From positions 828,297 through 892,296 of the forward strand of contig CAJJDP010000003.1 of the NCBI GenBank assembly GCA_905182995.1: 64,000 nucleotides of DNA, given 5' to 3'. The notes beneath the pieces are model-generated. The model saw only the letters and a program-made list of their open reading frames with translations. It had not been told where the DNA came from and ran no database searches. Source of the DNA: Paramecium octaurelia. Lineage: Eukaryota > Ciliophora > Oligohymenophorea > Peniculida > Parameciidae. The position numbers and the translations under genes were made by a program. Positions 49,129 to 59,776 of the stretch are shown here, piece after piece (position 1 is the stretch's first letter; every line of letters begins with the position of its first letter).

Positions 49129-50429
49129 ATGGGATCATGCTGCACTGGATCTTAAGGGTAGGAGAAGAATTGTCAAATCATCTTATAAACTTAAATACAA
49201 AATACTATCATATCTGACTACGATATTAAATACCATAAGCAGATTCAATTCATTCAAGGTAAGATTGTGAACTATGTGTAAGCATGTGCAAGAGGATATC
49301 TTGTGAGGAAAAGATATTAAAATCTAATACAAAAGTTGAGGAAATAGAAGATGATATCAAAAGAACAATACAATTATTCTAATGAGTTAAGTTTCAAAGA
49401 CACTTTCCCATTTCAAGACCCTAAACTAACTTAAATGACTAAAAATCCACACCAATAAATATACCAAGTTAAGAAATTACCAAAAGTACCTGACTATTTA
49501 AGCAGTAGAATTAACAAGGTAATCTGACATTTTACTTTAATTGAAAGATTCTGTTATTATATACAAATTTTAAGTATGACACAGAAGAGGACAATAAATT
49601 TAATTTTCCAATATATTAACTAGATGACGGTTCCATTTACCATGGACAGTGGAAAAATGGGTAAGCAAACTAATTATTCAGTCTTAGACATGGATGTGGA
49701 AAATAATATTGGCAAAATGGTACCTTTTATGAAGGATATTGGGCCTTTAATATGTTTGATGGTCGTGGGAGGTTGGTTCATAGTGATGGCAACATTTATG
49801 AGGGAGAATTCAGAAATGATAAAGCTTCTGGCAAGGTATATTGATTCATTATCTCTCTCTAGGGAATATACTACAGTATTGAAGGATTAAAATATGTAGG
49901 TGAATGGGAAAATGATGTGTAAAGCGGCCAAGGTATGGAGATTTGGCATGATGGAACTACTTACAGTGGAGAATATAAGAATGGACTTAAAAACGGATAA
50001 GGAGTATTCAAATGGTCTGATGGATCAGTCTATACAGGATAATTCGTTGATGGTAATCTTGAAGGAGTTGGGTAATTCAAATGGGAAGATGGTAGAGTCT
50101 ATGATGGATACTGGAAGAATAATTGTATGCATGGAAACGGAGTAAATTTTAATTTTAGTTTGAGTCGTTTAAATGGCCAGATGGAAGGAAATACGAGGGG
50201 TAATACAATAACGGTATCAAAGAAGGTGTAGGTCAATTCGAGTGGCCTGATGGTAGAGTAATAACAGATATCTTTATTTATTTAGCTCTACAAAGGGGAT
50301 TGGCAGAATAACAAATAACATGGCATTGGAATCTATTTAGGATACAACGGAATCGAAAAAGAAGGAGAATGGGCTGATGGGAAACTTGTTAGATGGAATA
50401 AAGGTAAAGCAAGGATGTCGTTAATCTGA
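49129..50429 (+). CDS. IQ-motif and MORN-repeat protein with MGSCC N-terminus
   Basis: About 400 residues. MGSCCTGSQGQEKNC predicts myristoylation and palmitoylation. VQACARGYLVRKRY is an IQ calmodulin-binding motif at about residue 60. From about 49620 at least eight MORN repeats follow, for example DDGSIYHGQWKNGQ, HDGTTYSGEYKNGLKNGQG, SDGSVYTGQFVDGNLEGVG and PDGRKYEGQYNNGIKEGVG. MORN repeats bind phospholipid and scaffold proteins at membranes and in axonemes. Introns at 49519-49547, about 49836-49862 and near 50143 are needed to keep repeats in frame. TGA is at 50427-50429. Confidence 0.9.
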
Positions 50430-50581
50430 TGTTTATAAATTAATTTACTTTCTCAATTTTCCTATTATTATTACTATATTTTCAAATTAAAATTGTTGAT
50501 AAATTAATCTAAAAATGAAACATAATTTCATTAGTTAAGTAAATAAATGATTTATAAATACATCAATATCTTTTGATCAAT

Positions 50582-53500
50582 TCATAATCTCAATTTTGAT
50601 AAATTAGATTTGTTTACCAAAATGGGTTCCATATTAATTTCATCTTTAACCTTAACTAACTCGTCTAAATTGCTGCTTCTATTAGGATCTCCAACTGTCA
50701 TGTCTAGATTAGGGTATTATTCCTTGAAATCAATATTTTCATTAGTCTTCTTTTTTGGTTTCTTTTGGTTTTATTATGCAAGTTAGGATTCTGCAATCAA
50801 ATCATAAATGTTGAGTCTATTTTCTTCTGGAATTGGTTTTACTTCAATAACTAAGGATAAATGTAATATTTACTTGAAAGGTTATCTTGAGGTGATACCT
50901 TTTAGATAGTAACAGTACGAATTACTGATCTTTTGAGATAGATTGCAATGGCAAGAAATCCAATTGTAATTGCAACAGCTGTGAAAATAATCCCAATGAC
51001 ATTGTTTCCAGTCATCATTATAATGACTGCCCCTGTGTAAATAAAAATGATGATTAAGATTAACATTTGTTCTATGATATTGTACCATTTGACAAAGCAA
51101 GGTTCCATTTTGATATGAAAGCCAAGAACAAAAATTAGGATTCCTATTGAAAATAGCATTTAGTATTCAAATGAACTATCCAAAGTATTGAAGAACGAAC
51201 TCAAACCCATAATCAACAGTTTGGCTTAGACATATATAATGATATAAGTGGATTTGAACTTTAAATCCAATGAATGATCGCTGAATTAGAAAGTAGGTTA
51301 TAAATAGGTAGACAGAGGATAATAAATACCGACTCCAATCAAACCCAAACCCATATAAATGTAATGTTGGGATGTTAAACATTCTATAGATGTTTCTCGA
51401 GCAAATTTGTATGGCAAGGTACTGTAATCACAAATGTAGGCATCCATGAATGTTCTCATAACTGTCATGAAGAAACCACTCAAAATGGAGATAATTCTTG
51501 GAAGAATGAATTGAATGTGAGGAAATCTTGCTAAATTGCCATTTTCATCTTGTCCAAAAGTATTCTTTTGAACAGCATCTAAACTCAGGGATCCTAAGAG
51601 TCCATAGAGTATGGATATTCCCAAGGAGAAATAGAAAAAGAAGGCATAGCTATTGTAGAATGCAGATCCACTAATTGTGTCTGATCCTGATACAGATGTA
51701 CTACCAAACCAACCTACTTATGGGTTATATGCTACACTTGCTAAACTGTACAAATCATATATCTTAAATATTAAAGCAAGGATGTTACTGGAAGTGGGTT
51801 TGAATTCAATTGATTTCTACTATTAATTAGCAAGGTTTTTCTCGTATTCTTCAGTTGCTTAAAACAATGTTTCGATGGTAAGTTTAGCAACTATCTTCCA
51901 ATCAGGCATTTTTAATCTTTTGTGGTCAAGCATTGGTTTTTTTTCAACTTTTGGTTTTGGTTAAGCCGCAGCCAAATTAGGGAAGTATTTCTCTATGATA
52001 TTTACTCTTAGCCAGTCATTACAAGAATAGCAACATCTCTTATGACAAGGTAATTTTTAGGCGTAGGCTGATTCAATCTACTATCTACCTTCTTCGTATT
52101 ATTATTCTTTTTATTTTCTAGACAATTTGACAGCTCTATTTTCTGCATTATTCTAATTGATTTTAGATTAATTGATTGCCTCCTCTTAGAATACTTATTT
52201 CACTTTAATTGCATCAAACTTTGTGAACTCTGTTTGAACAGCATTTGAAGTAAAATTCTATCTTAAAAAGGGATTGTCTGAGTTTTTGTTATTCTGCAAT
52301 ACCTTTTTATTTGAATATTTGAAATTGATCATTAAAGTTTTCATCGAAGTGATTAATTAAGGATAGATGTGATCAAGAACCAATTGTTTCAGATTATCGA
52401 ATAGATCTCCATCATAATCTTTGATCATCCCTTTGATCAAACCAGCAAATTAGACTTCATTCAAACTATAAGTTTAATTGACCCAGATAGTCTTGGCATA
52501 CTTCTCATAATCAATCAAATCAAAATGCAATTCAGTCATTCTACTGAATTCCTATAAATCAGCAAAACAGATGGATGGTTCCAGACCTTAGTCGTTATTT
52601 GCAAATTCCATAAATACTTCGTGCATAAACTCTGCAATCATTTGATCGGATGATTATAATGAGAAGTACTGATCTGATGATTTAATGTTTCCTAATGCTT
52701 TATCATTTAATTTCTTTATTTGAATCTGACTCAGACTATCAGTCTTCTCACTTTTTATTTCTTAAACTGGTTTGTACTTTTATTTGAATATAATTTGTTT
52801 ATCTTCAGGTTGAAACTCTATCTTCTTAAGAAGAGTATCAGTTTCTTCTGCAATTTTATAGACAGAAGTGAATTATGGAATCAAGTCATTCATCTTTTGC
52901 CCAGTCTCTTCATCTAAATTAAAGAGATCTCTCAGTTTTATTATTTCAACATTCTTTTGGTTTTCTAATTCGTTCATTTCCTCTAGACCACATCTACAAC
53001 ACAAACAGTCCATCAAATACTTTTTGCATCCCGTTAACTCCTATTCCTTGATTATGTTCTTCTATTTATCTAACAATTCCTATTCTAATAATGTAAGATA
53101 TTCTTGATACACATTCTTACTTACCAATTTGTGATCATACTCCAACTCTGGACCATCATATTTTATTACATTTATAGGTTCTCCTTAGATTAAATTTTCT
53201 GTCAAATATTATTTCAATTATTTCAAATCCTCTTATTTCTATTTCTTTTTTTAAGTCTAATTCTTTATAGCATTCAACTTCGTATAGATTGTCTATAACT
53301 TATTCAAGTATTTCATATACAGAATCCCAACAACGCTTATGTCACTAAGAACACTATTCTCTCTCAAAATCTCTAAAACTCTCTTCAAAATTTCTCTTTT
53401 CTTCCTCTCAAATTCCTCTCTATTCAATAACAATGATAAAAACAATGATGTCCCTGTCACTCCAATCATACACACAAATAACCCTAATCCAACTGCTCCC

Positions 53501-55797
53501 TATGCAAAATATTAGAATGTTGAATCACTATTATTAAAAAACACTGCCATTGTCGGTACTATCACTCCAAATGGGAAAATAACACAACACCATAATAAGG
53601 AGCTAACAAAGGGTTGAAAGAAATCTTCAAATGCAATTGAACGGTTTTTAATTGTCACAAGAAACTTGTAAATAAGAAAACTAACTGGAACTCCAATTGC
53701 TAATGCTTCAAAAAATATTGAAGCTCTTTCATTTGAGGTTATCAAGGAAATTGGAATAAAAAGGGTTAATGGTACCAAAATGCCACAACAAACTGCAGTG
53801 TTTTAATAAAATCTCTTCTAAATCCTCTTTCTATTCTTCTACTCTTCCAATTTTTACAGTTCTTTTATGTCCTATGCAAATTCATAAGTAATTTCTAAAG
53901 ATCGATGTCCAAGTGCAATATTGATAAGCACAAATATTATAGGTGTAATGATCATAATAGCGAACATAGTTGCACCTTCTGTGACTGTTGCAGTGTTACT
54001 TTGATCAAATATGTACCAAAAGAAATAACTTATTATAAAGTAAGAAATTAAGAAACACACTGAATTTATACAGAAGGCTAAATCTGTTAGATTGTAGAAT
54101 TTGAATTCATCAAATGTTGGAATAATTTGATCAGCTAATTCCTTGGCTCTTTTAATTGTTTTAAGGGATTGATAGAAAAAGTAACATAAAACCATCAACA
54201 AAACTATCATTCCTATCACAACAAAGATGTATGAGATTATCTACAGGGAAGAATATTGATATAGATTATAAAGTGGTAAAAATACTCCAATTGGAATTGC
54301 AATGAAAAAACAAACAAATCCCAATGAATTAATAAACAACCTTCTTTTATCCAGTCCCATCAAAGTTAATGACAACCAAAGGATGTTCACAAACAATGGA
54401 CAATAATATAGAATTTCTGTGAAGTTGGTTATGTCCTTTTCATATTGTAAATAATCGCCTAATTTTAAGAATCCAAAGATTATTGGAGCCCCTATAACTA
54501 AAGGTACAGCTAAATAGGTATATTGTGGTTTCCTATCACTTACTGATATGAAGACTCCCAAAAACAAATACAATGGAATGATTATTAGTTCTAATGACAA
54601 AGTAATAATTGCTGTGTAATCCACTTTTGTTTTTTTCAATTCAGAGGCTAACAAAATATAAAAAATGATTTCCATTGTTAGATATGCTGCTCCTATTGAA
54701 TAAATTACAAACTTAGACATGTATGTGCTTATCTGAATTAATTTTTGGGATTGTTAAGCCTCTTTTTCAATTTATTATTTTAATATTTTTATCTTTATTC
54801 TATCCAAAGCTGTTTTGATAATACCAGCTGGCCAATCAAATAATCTTGCATTGATCAATACATATGAGAAAGTTATGGTCACAAATATTGGGATGTATAG
54901 TGAATTAATGATATAGTTGATGACTTTCTCAGCAGTGATTATCTCCAAACCTATCACATATGAAAATATTAAAAATCCTAACAAGTAAATTACAAATAAA
55001 CACCAACCACTTGAGAATAAAGCTCCAGCTAATTAATTAAACATATTTTCGGTTATCTGTTAAAGCACAGAAACAACAATGCCATTAAAAACAGAAATTA
55101 TTAATACACTTAACAACAGAACCATATCATAATTGATTGGACTATTATTTAATTTAAATACGTCAAGGAATACATAGAACAAATAAAATGCTGGCACTAT
55201 GCATCCAAATACAAACAATAATAGTAAGATTACTTAATTTTTTATTATTGTTATCCTAATTGTATATTCAATAAATTACGCTAATGTAAAACTTGTAATC
55301 ATAAATCCAAATTCCGGCAATTATTAAACTATATTTAATTTAGTTGAATTCTTAACGATTATATCATCTGATTTCAAAGACTAATCATAGTTAAACTAAG
55401 TTATACAATCACACTAGTTAAATATGTAAAATAAATGCTCATATAAACAATAATTGTCAAAATATAGTAAAATGATATCTAAAACATGTTGTCCATAAAT
55501 GTGCAATCTTGATTGAATTTTTATTCATAATAGATTATTTTTTGTCTAAAGCTTTCCAAAGTCTAATTAGATAAAGGTTTTCTTTGCTTTTCATCCAACA
55601 ATTCTAATAATTCTGCTATTTATGGATGATCAGGTCCTTAATATTTATATTCGACCTGATTTATAAAAAAGGATTTCTCAATTTATGGCAATCTAACTAA
55701 ATGCGCTTGATTCTTACTTATTTTGTTCCAATAATGTATTCTAGTCATCCTCATTTTGAATTAAAGAGGAATCATTGTTTGAATTAGTTTAATTCAT
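50582..55797 (-). CDS. Very large polytopic membrane protein (about 1,700 aa)
   Basis: Starts MNQTNSNNDSSLIQNEDDQ; a 25-nt intron follows. The N-terminal half contains some 14 or more TM segments, for example AGALFSSGWCLFVIYLLGFL, IIPLYLFLGVFISV, SVCFLISYFIISYFFWYIF and FVSSLLWCCVIFPFGVIVP. A long cytosolic middle region is Lys/Glu/Gln-rich and has a Cys cluster (CKKYLMDCLCCRCGLEE). The C-terminal block has another five or so TM helices (LGISILYGLLGSL, VIGIIFTAVAITIGFLAIAI). It ends VNKSNLSKLRL with TGA at 50582-50584. No channel, transporter or enzyme signature is recognised. Such giant polytopic proteins are frequent in ciliates and mostly undescribed. Confidence 0.85.
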
Positions 55798-56011
55798 TTT
55801 TACAATTATAATGATAATAAAATGATATAAAATTTACTCATACGCTAAGTAAATATTCATCTAATTTTATATATTATGAGAACTGCAATTATTTGAAATC
55901 ATAACTTTTCTAATAATTAGAGGTTCTCATTATTTAATTTAGATTAAATAGATATAGAAGTAATTTATATGTAATAGAATTCAGAGAAAAATATATTAAT
56001 TATTTAAAAAA

Positions 56012-57749
56012 ATGAGTGAGATTGTATAAGCAGACACAAATATAGAACAGGAAATTTTCAAAAAATTGGCCAGATTACATATTGGATTCCTCCTTCTTGT
56101 AAAAAAGAGTGGCAAGTTAAAAAAAATTGATGAAGCTTCTGAAAGGCTTTTTTAATAGATGATAAATCATTTTATATTAGGTGAATTTACTTTAGCAATT
56201 GAAATTGCTGAAAAACTTAAACTAAAACATTAATTGAAATTCATTTATCGTTTTTAAGCATAGTGTTACATCCACTTAAATCAATTCGAAAATGCTGAAA
56301 CTTGCTTGGAGCAGGCCCTTCAAATAAAGCCTTAAAGCTGTGGAATTTTGCACAATTTATGTAAGAAAAAGTAAGAATTTAGATAATATAAACATGTAAA
56401 AGGGTGATTATTAAAGAGCAAAAGATTATATAAATGAACTCAAGAAATTAGATAATAATCCAATATATGAATATTTATTAGGTTAAATTGTTTTTTTAAT
56501 ATTATAGGAATTACTTATTAAAAGATTAATGAACACGAAAAGGCAATTTAATGTTTCGAAATAGCTCATCAATGTTTGCAAAAGAAAAGGTACTTTATGG
56601 CTAAATGTAATGATCTATTCAGACTATTTAGCGGAATCATATTTAGCTCTAGAAAGATATGATGAGGCATTAGAGTGTTGCATGATAGCTTTTTGTTATG
56701 AACCGTGTGATAAGAATGTGAAGATAGTTTTATGTAATTTTCAATTTAATTTAGTAACCTTGATTGTTTTGCTTAAGATCAGTGAGGAAGAGCTAGAAAG
56801 GATGTAATTAAAGATAGATGAATAACATAACTACACTATTGAAACTTATAAAAAGAGTATAATTAATTAATTTCTTTAGAGAGAGAATTAGAAGCTTAGC
56901 AAACTTAATTAATTAAGAGACAATCAAAAATCAGGATTAATTCTAGTTAAATATAGCCAACTTAATCATAAATCAAAATAAATAAATAAAATCAATTCAT
57001 CAAATATTATTTGGATGCTATTTATTACACATTTACTTACTTTTTTGCTTTATACGCTAATGCTGATTAGAATTGTACTGCTAAAATTGCAAACTATTTA
57101 TCGACAAAATAAAATATTGAAATGTTTGATTTTACTGATCGAATAAGAGAAACAATCTAAAAATGTTATCCAGATTTACAAAACCTGAGTACTCATGAGA
57201 TAAGTAGATTGTTGAATTTATGGTATGACAAGAAAATTAAAGATAAAGACAATAAAAATGATATTTATTAGCATCTATACATCATTTTTAGGAATTTAAC
57301 TGAATCTAATCTGAAACAATAACTCTTCGACAGGTTCAACGAAGGCTTTACTTAGAGTTAGGAAAGATAAAATAAAAATAAGGAATTCCATTCTTATCTT
57401 TAATTAATCTGTACAGATGTTCTAAAAAAAGGTTTTAGAATTTATAATGGTAACAATATTTATCACTTGCTTAGAATTTAGCGGTGTAATTGGATTAGAG
57501 CATGCGATTATGATTTTAGGATTTTTAATAAAATTTCCTGAATTAGCCGATGATAAAGACAGTTTTGAAGATCTGGTTTTCAGAGGACTAACCAAAGAAG
57601 ATTTTTATTAGTTATTAAAATCATAGAGCAGATTATCAGTATCACTAAACTAGGTATATCTTTCGAATATTTCATAGCCATCAAAGCAGTTGGAGAAATT
57701 AGAATAATCAGTTTTTAGTGATACAAATTTCCTTTCTAAGTTTCAGTGA
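56012..57749 (+). CDS. TPR-repeat protein
   Basis: About 540 residues. Starts MSEIVQADTNIEQEIFKKLA. TPR-like helical hairpins are FILGEFTLAIEIAEKLKLKH, FQAQCYIHLNQFENAETCLE with QALQIKP, and later DYLAESYLALERYDEALECC. The C-terminal half is helical and lacks clear repeats (LSTHEISRLLNLWYDKKI, LIRTKEDFYQLL-type segments) and ends FLSKFQ with TGA at 57747-57749. TPRs mediate protein-protein contacts; the partner is unknown. Several introns of about 25 nt are needed (near 56370, 56480 and 57000). Its start is 214 bp from that of the divergent polytopic gene. Confidence 0.75.
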
Positions 57750-57861
57750 AAGCTGTAAAAGGAAAAAATTGATTATTTTATTATTAAAAATTATGAAGTT
57801 AAAAATATGTTGTAATATTTTCAATGATTTTCTGTATTATTCAATATTTAATTTATAAGTT

Positions 57862-59426
57862 ATGAGATCGAAACGTAATGCTAGAATTCTTACAAACGAT
57901 AATTCAAAAGATAATATAATTGATAGCAACAGAAAGCCTTCTCCTTCAAAAATTTATATGAATGCATCAAACAACAATTAATTAATATCGGATAGCAGTT
58001 TTTAAAGGAAAGGAAGAAGCATCCCAAAGGATTGCCTAGGATTAGGGAACTCCTTTCAATGTAATAACTTCTAATGATGTTAGAAAAGCTGTCACTACCG
58101 AAAAATCAAACTCCAAGAATGTTGAGTAAAAGTGGAAGGGCGTATTATGACCATGAGGTATACAATTAGATGATAATTAGTTAAGAGTCCTAATTTAATT
58201 ATATAACCAAAGCAAGAACAAAATATGGAGATAGAGTGTCTGTCCCCAACCAAATAATACACAGATATCAAACTCCCATTTTTTAGTTCCCAGACTACCA
58301 ATAAAAAGGAACAGACTACAAGAAGAGTGATTAAAGATGCTTCTCTGAATAATAGTTAATTTAATTCAAAAGAGTCGCAGATTAAAGCATCAGATAAATC
58401 GAATATCAATAAAATTAGAAAAACAAATTATCACCAAAAATAGGAAATCAACCCTTAATACCAGGTTTACGAGTTCAACTAAGAACTCAAAGCTCTAAGA
58501 GTAAAAAGAACAGAGTCTTTCGAATGGTTGTAGGAAGATTCGCAAGGTTCTGAGGAGTCATCCTTCAACCAATTCAAGCAGATCAACTTAGGCACTTATT
58601 ACATGGATAACTTAAGAAAGTATCTCAAGGGATTAAACCTGGAAGGGTTGTATGCCCAACTATACATCAATCACTTCGTTCAACAGTTTCACAGTCTATA
58701 ACTCAGCAAACAGTTTCTTTAACCAGATATTAAGGAAATAGAGCATCGTTCCATACAATTATAATAGATTAGTAATTGATGCATTTATTGAATAGAGAAG
58801 CAAAAAACGTTGGTCCTTGATTTGGATGAAACACTAATTCATTGTAATGAGTAACCATAAATGAAATTTGATTTTAAGGTTCCCATCTAAATGCCAAATG
58901 GACAGATTCACGAAGTATACTAAACTATATTAAAAAGGCAGGAATTAGTGTAAGGCCTTTTGCTTAGTAATTTCTACAGGAATGCTCAAAACATTTCGAA
59001 GTGATGATTTTCACTGCTTCTCATCCTTTATATGCTGACAAGATTATTGACAAATTGGATCCAACCAAGAAGTGGGTCACTTGTAGATTGTACAGAGAAC
59101 ATTGCATATAAACATAATAGGGTATATATGTAAAAGATTTGAGAATTTTGAACAGAAATCTCAAGGATGTTGTTTTGATTGATAATGCTGCTTATTCTTT
59201 CGCTTACTAAATTGATAATGGTATTCCCATTATACCTTATATTGATAACGCAAAGGATAATGTATAAATTATTCTGATTTAGGAATTAATTGGTGTTATT
59301 GACTATCTGAAAGTCTTGCTTTAAATTGAAGATGCAAGAGAGATCAATGCTAAAACATTCATCTTGAAGTAAATCCAACAATGTCAAAGTCTTGATGAAG
59401 CCATGAGACTTCTTTTAGTGATATGA
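57862..59426 (+). CDS. NIF/FCP1-type (CTDSPL2-like) phosphatase 2
   Basis: About 500 residues. The N-terminal 300 are Ser/Asn/Lys-rich and disordered (MRSKRNARILTNDNSKDN). The C-terminal catalytic domain has KTLVLDLDETLIHCNEQ (DxDxT), a 23-nt AAG-acceptor intron (58915-58937), then AGISVRPFAQQFLQECSKHF, EVMIFTASHPLYADKIID, VTCRLYREHC, and VKDLRILNRNLKDVVLIDNA. IPIIPYIDNAKDN follows. Layout and motifs match CTDSPL2/SCP-type phosphatases. TGA is at 59424-59426. This is the second member of the family in the window; the two differ too much to be a recent duplication. Confidence 0.9.
58915..58937 (+). other. 23-nt intron with AAG acceptor
   Basis: GTATACTAAA...AAAAAG; removal joins IHE to AGISVRP, restoring the conserved R-P of the phosphatase fold. 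Confidence 0.75.
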
Positions 59427-59537
59427 AAATATTTTTTGACTATTATATTTTTATAAAAAAGATTACAATGAATAACTTAGGATTATGGGAGCAATATAAA
59501 ACTGTAAGATGGGAAGAAAATTGAAAAATGAACTAAA

Positions 59538-59672
59538 ATGTAAACCGAGAGAAAATAGATAAAATTTGATTAGGTAGTTTGTGTGGAATAGAACCATGAT
59601 AAGTTTAAGATTGAAAATACTACTTATATTAATGCTTACTTAGTTTCGGTATTATGTAAATCAAAGTTTTGA
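59538..59672 (+). CDS. Possible 44-residue protein or terminal exon
   Basis: Between the phosphatase and the K+ channel (59427-59776) a ciliate-code frame reads MQTERKQIKFDQVVCVEQNH and ends KSKF with TGA at 59670-59672. A second start upstream at 59467 (MNNLGLWEQYKTVRWEEN) could be a first exon, but no intron joining them cleanly was found. It may be a small gene of about 60 residues. Confidence 0.35.
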
Positions 59673-59776
59673 ATAAGCTTTAAACGATATATTTTATAAG
59701 ATGTAGTTTAAAGTTTTGAATAAATTGATTACTATATTTGGACACTAAATAATAATTAAATCTAATTAATTTAAAT

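Noticed and set aside
49624..50145. Methionine-rich plus-strand ORFs in the MORN region
   Set aside because: They are the +1 frame of the MORN repeats (GGxYxG repeats read out of frame give M/D/G-rich sequence).
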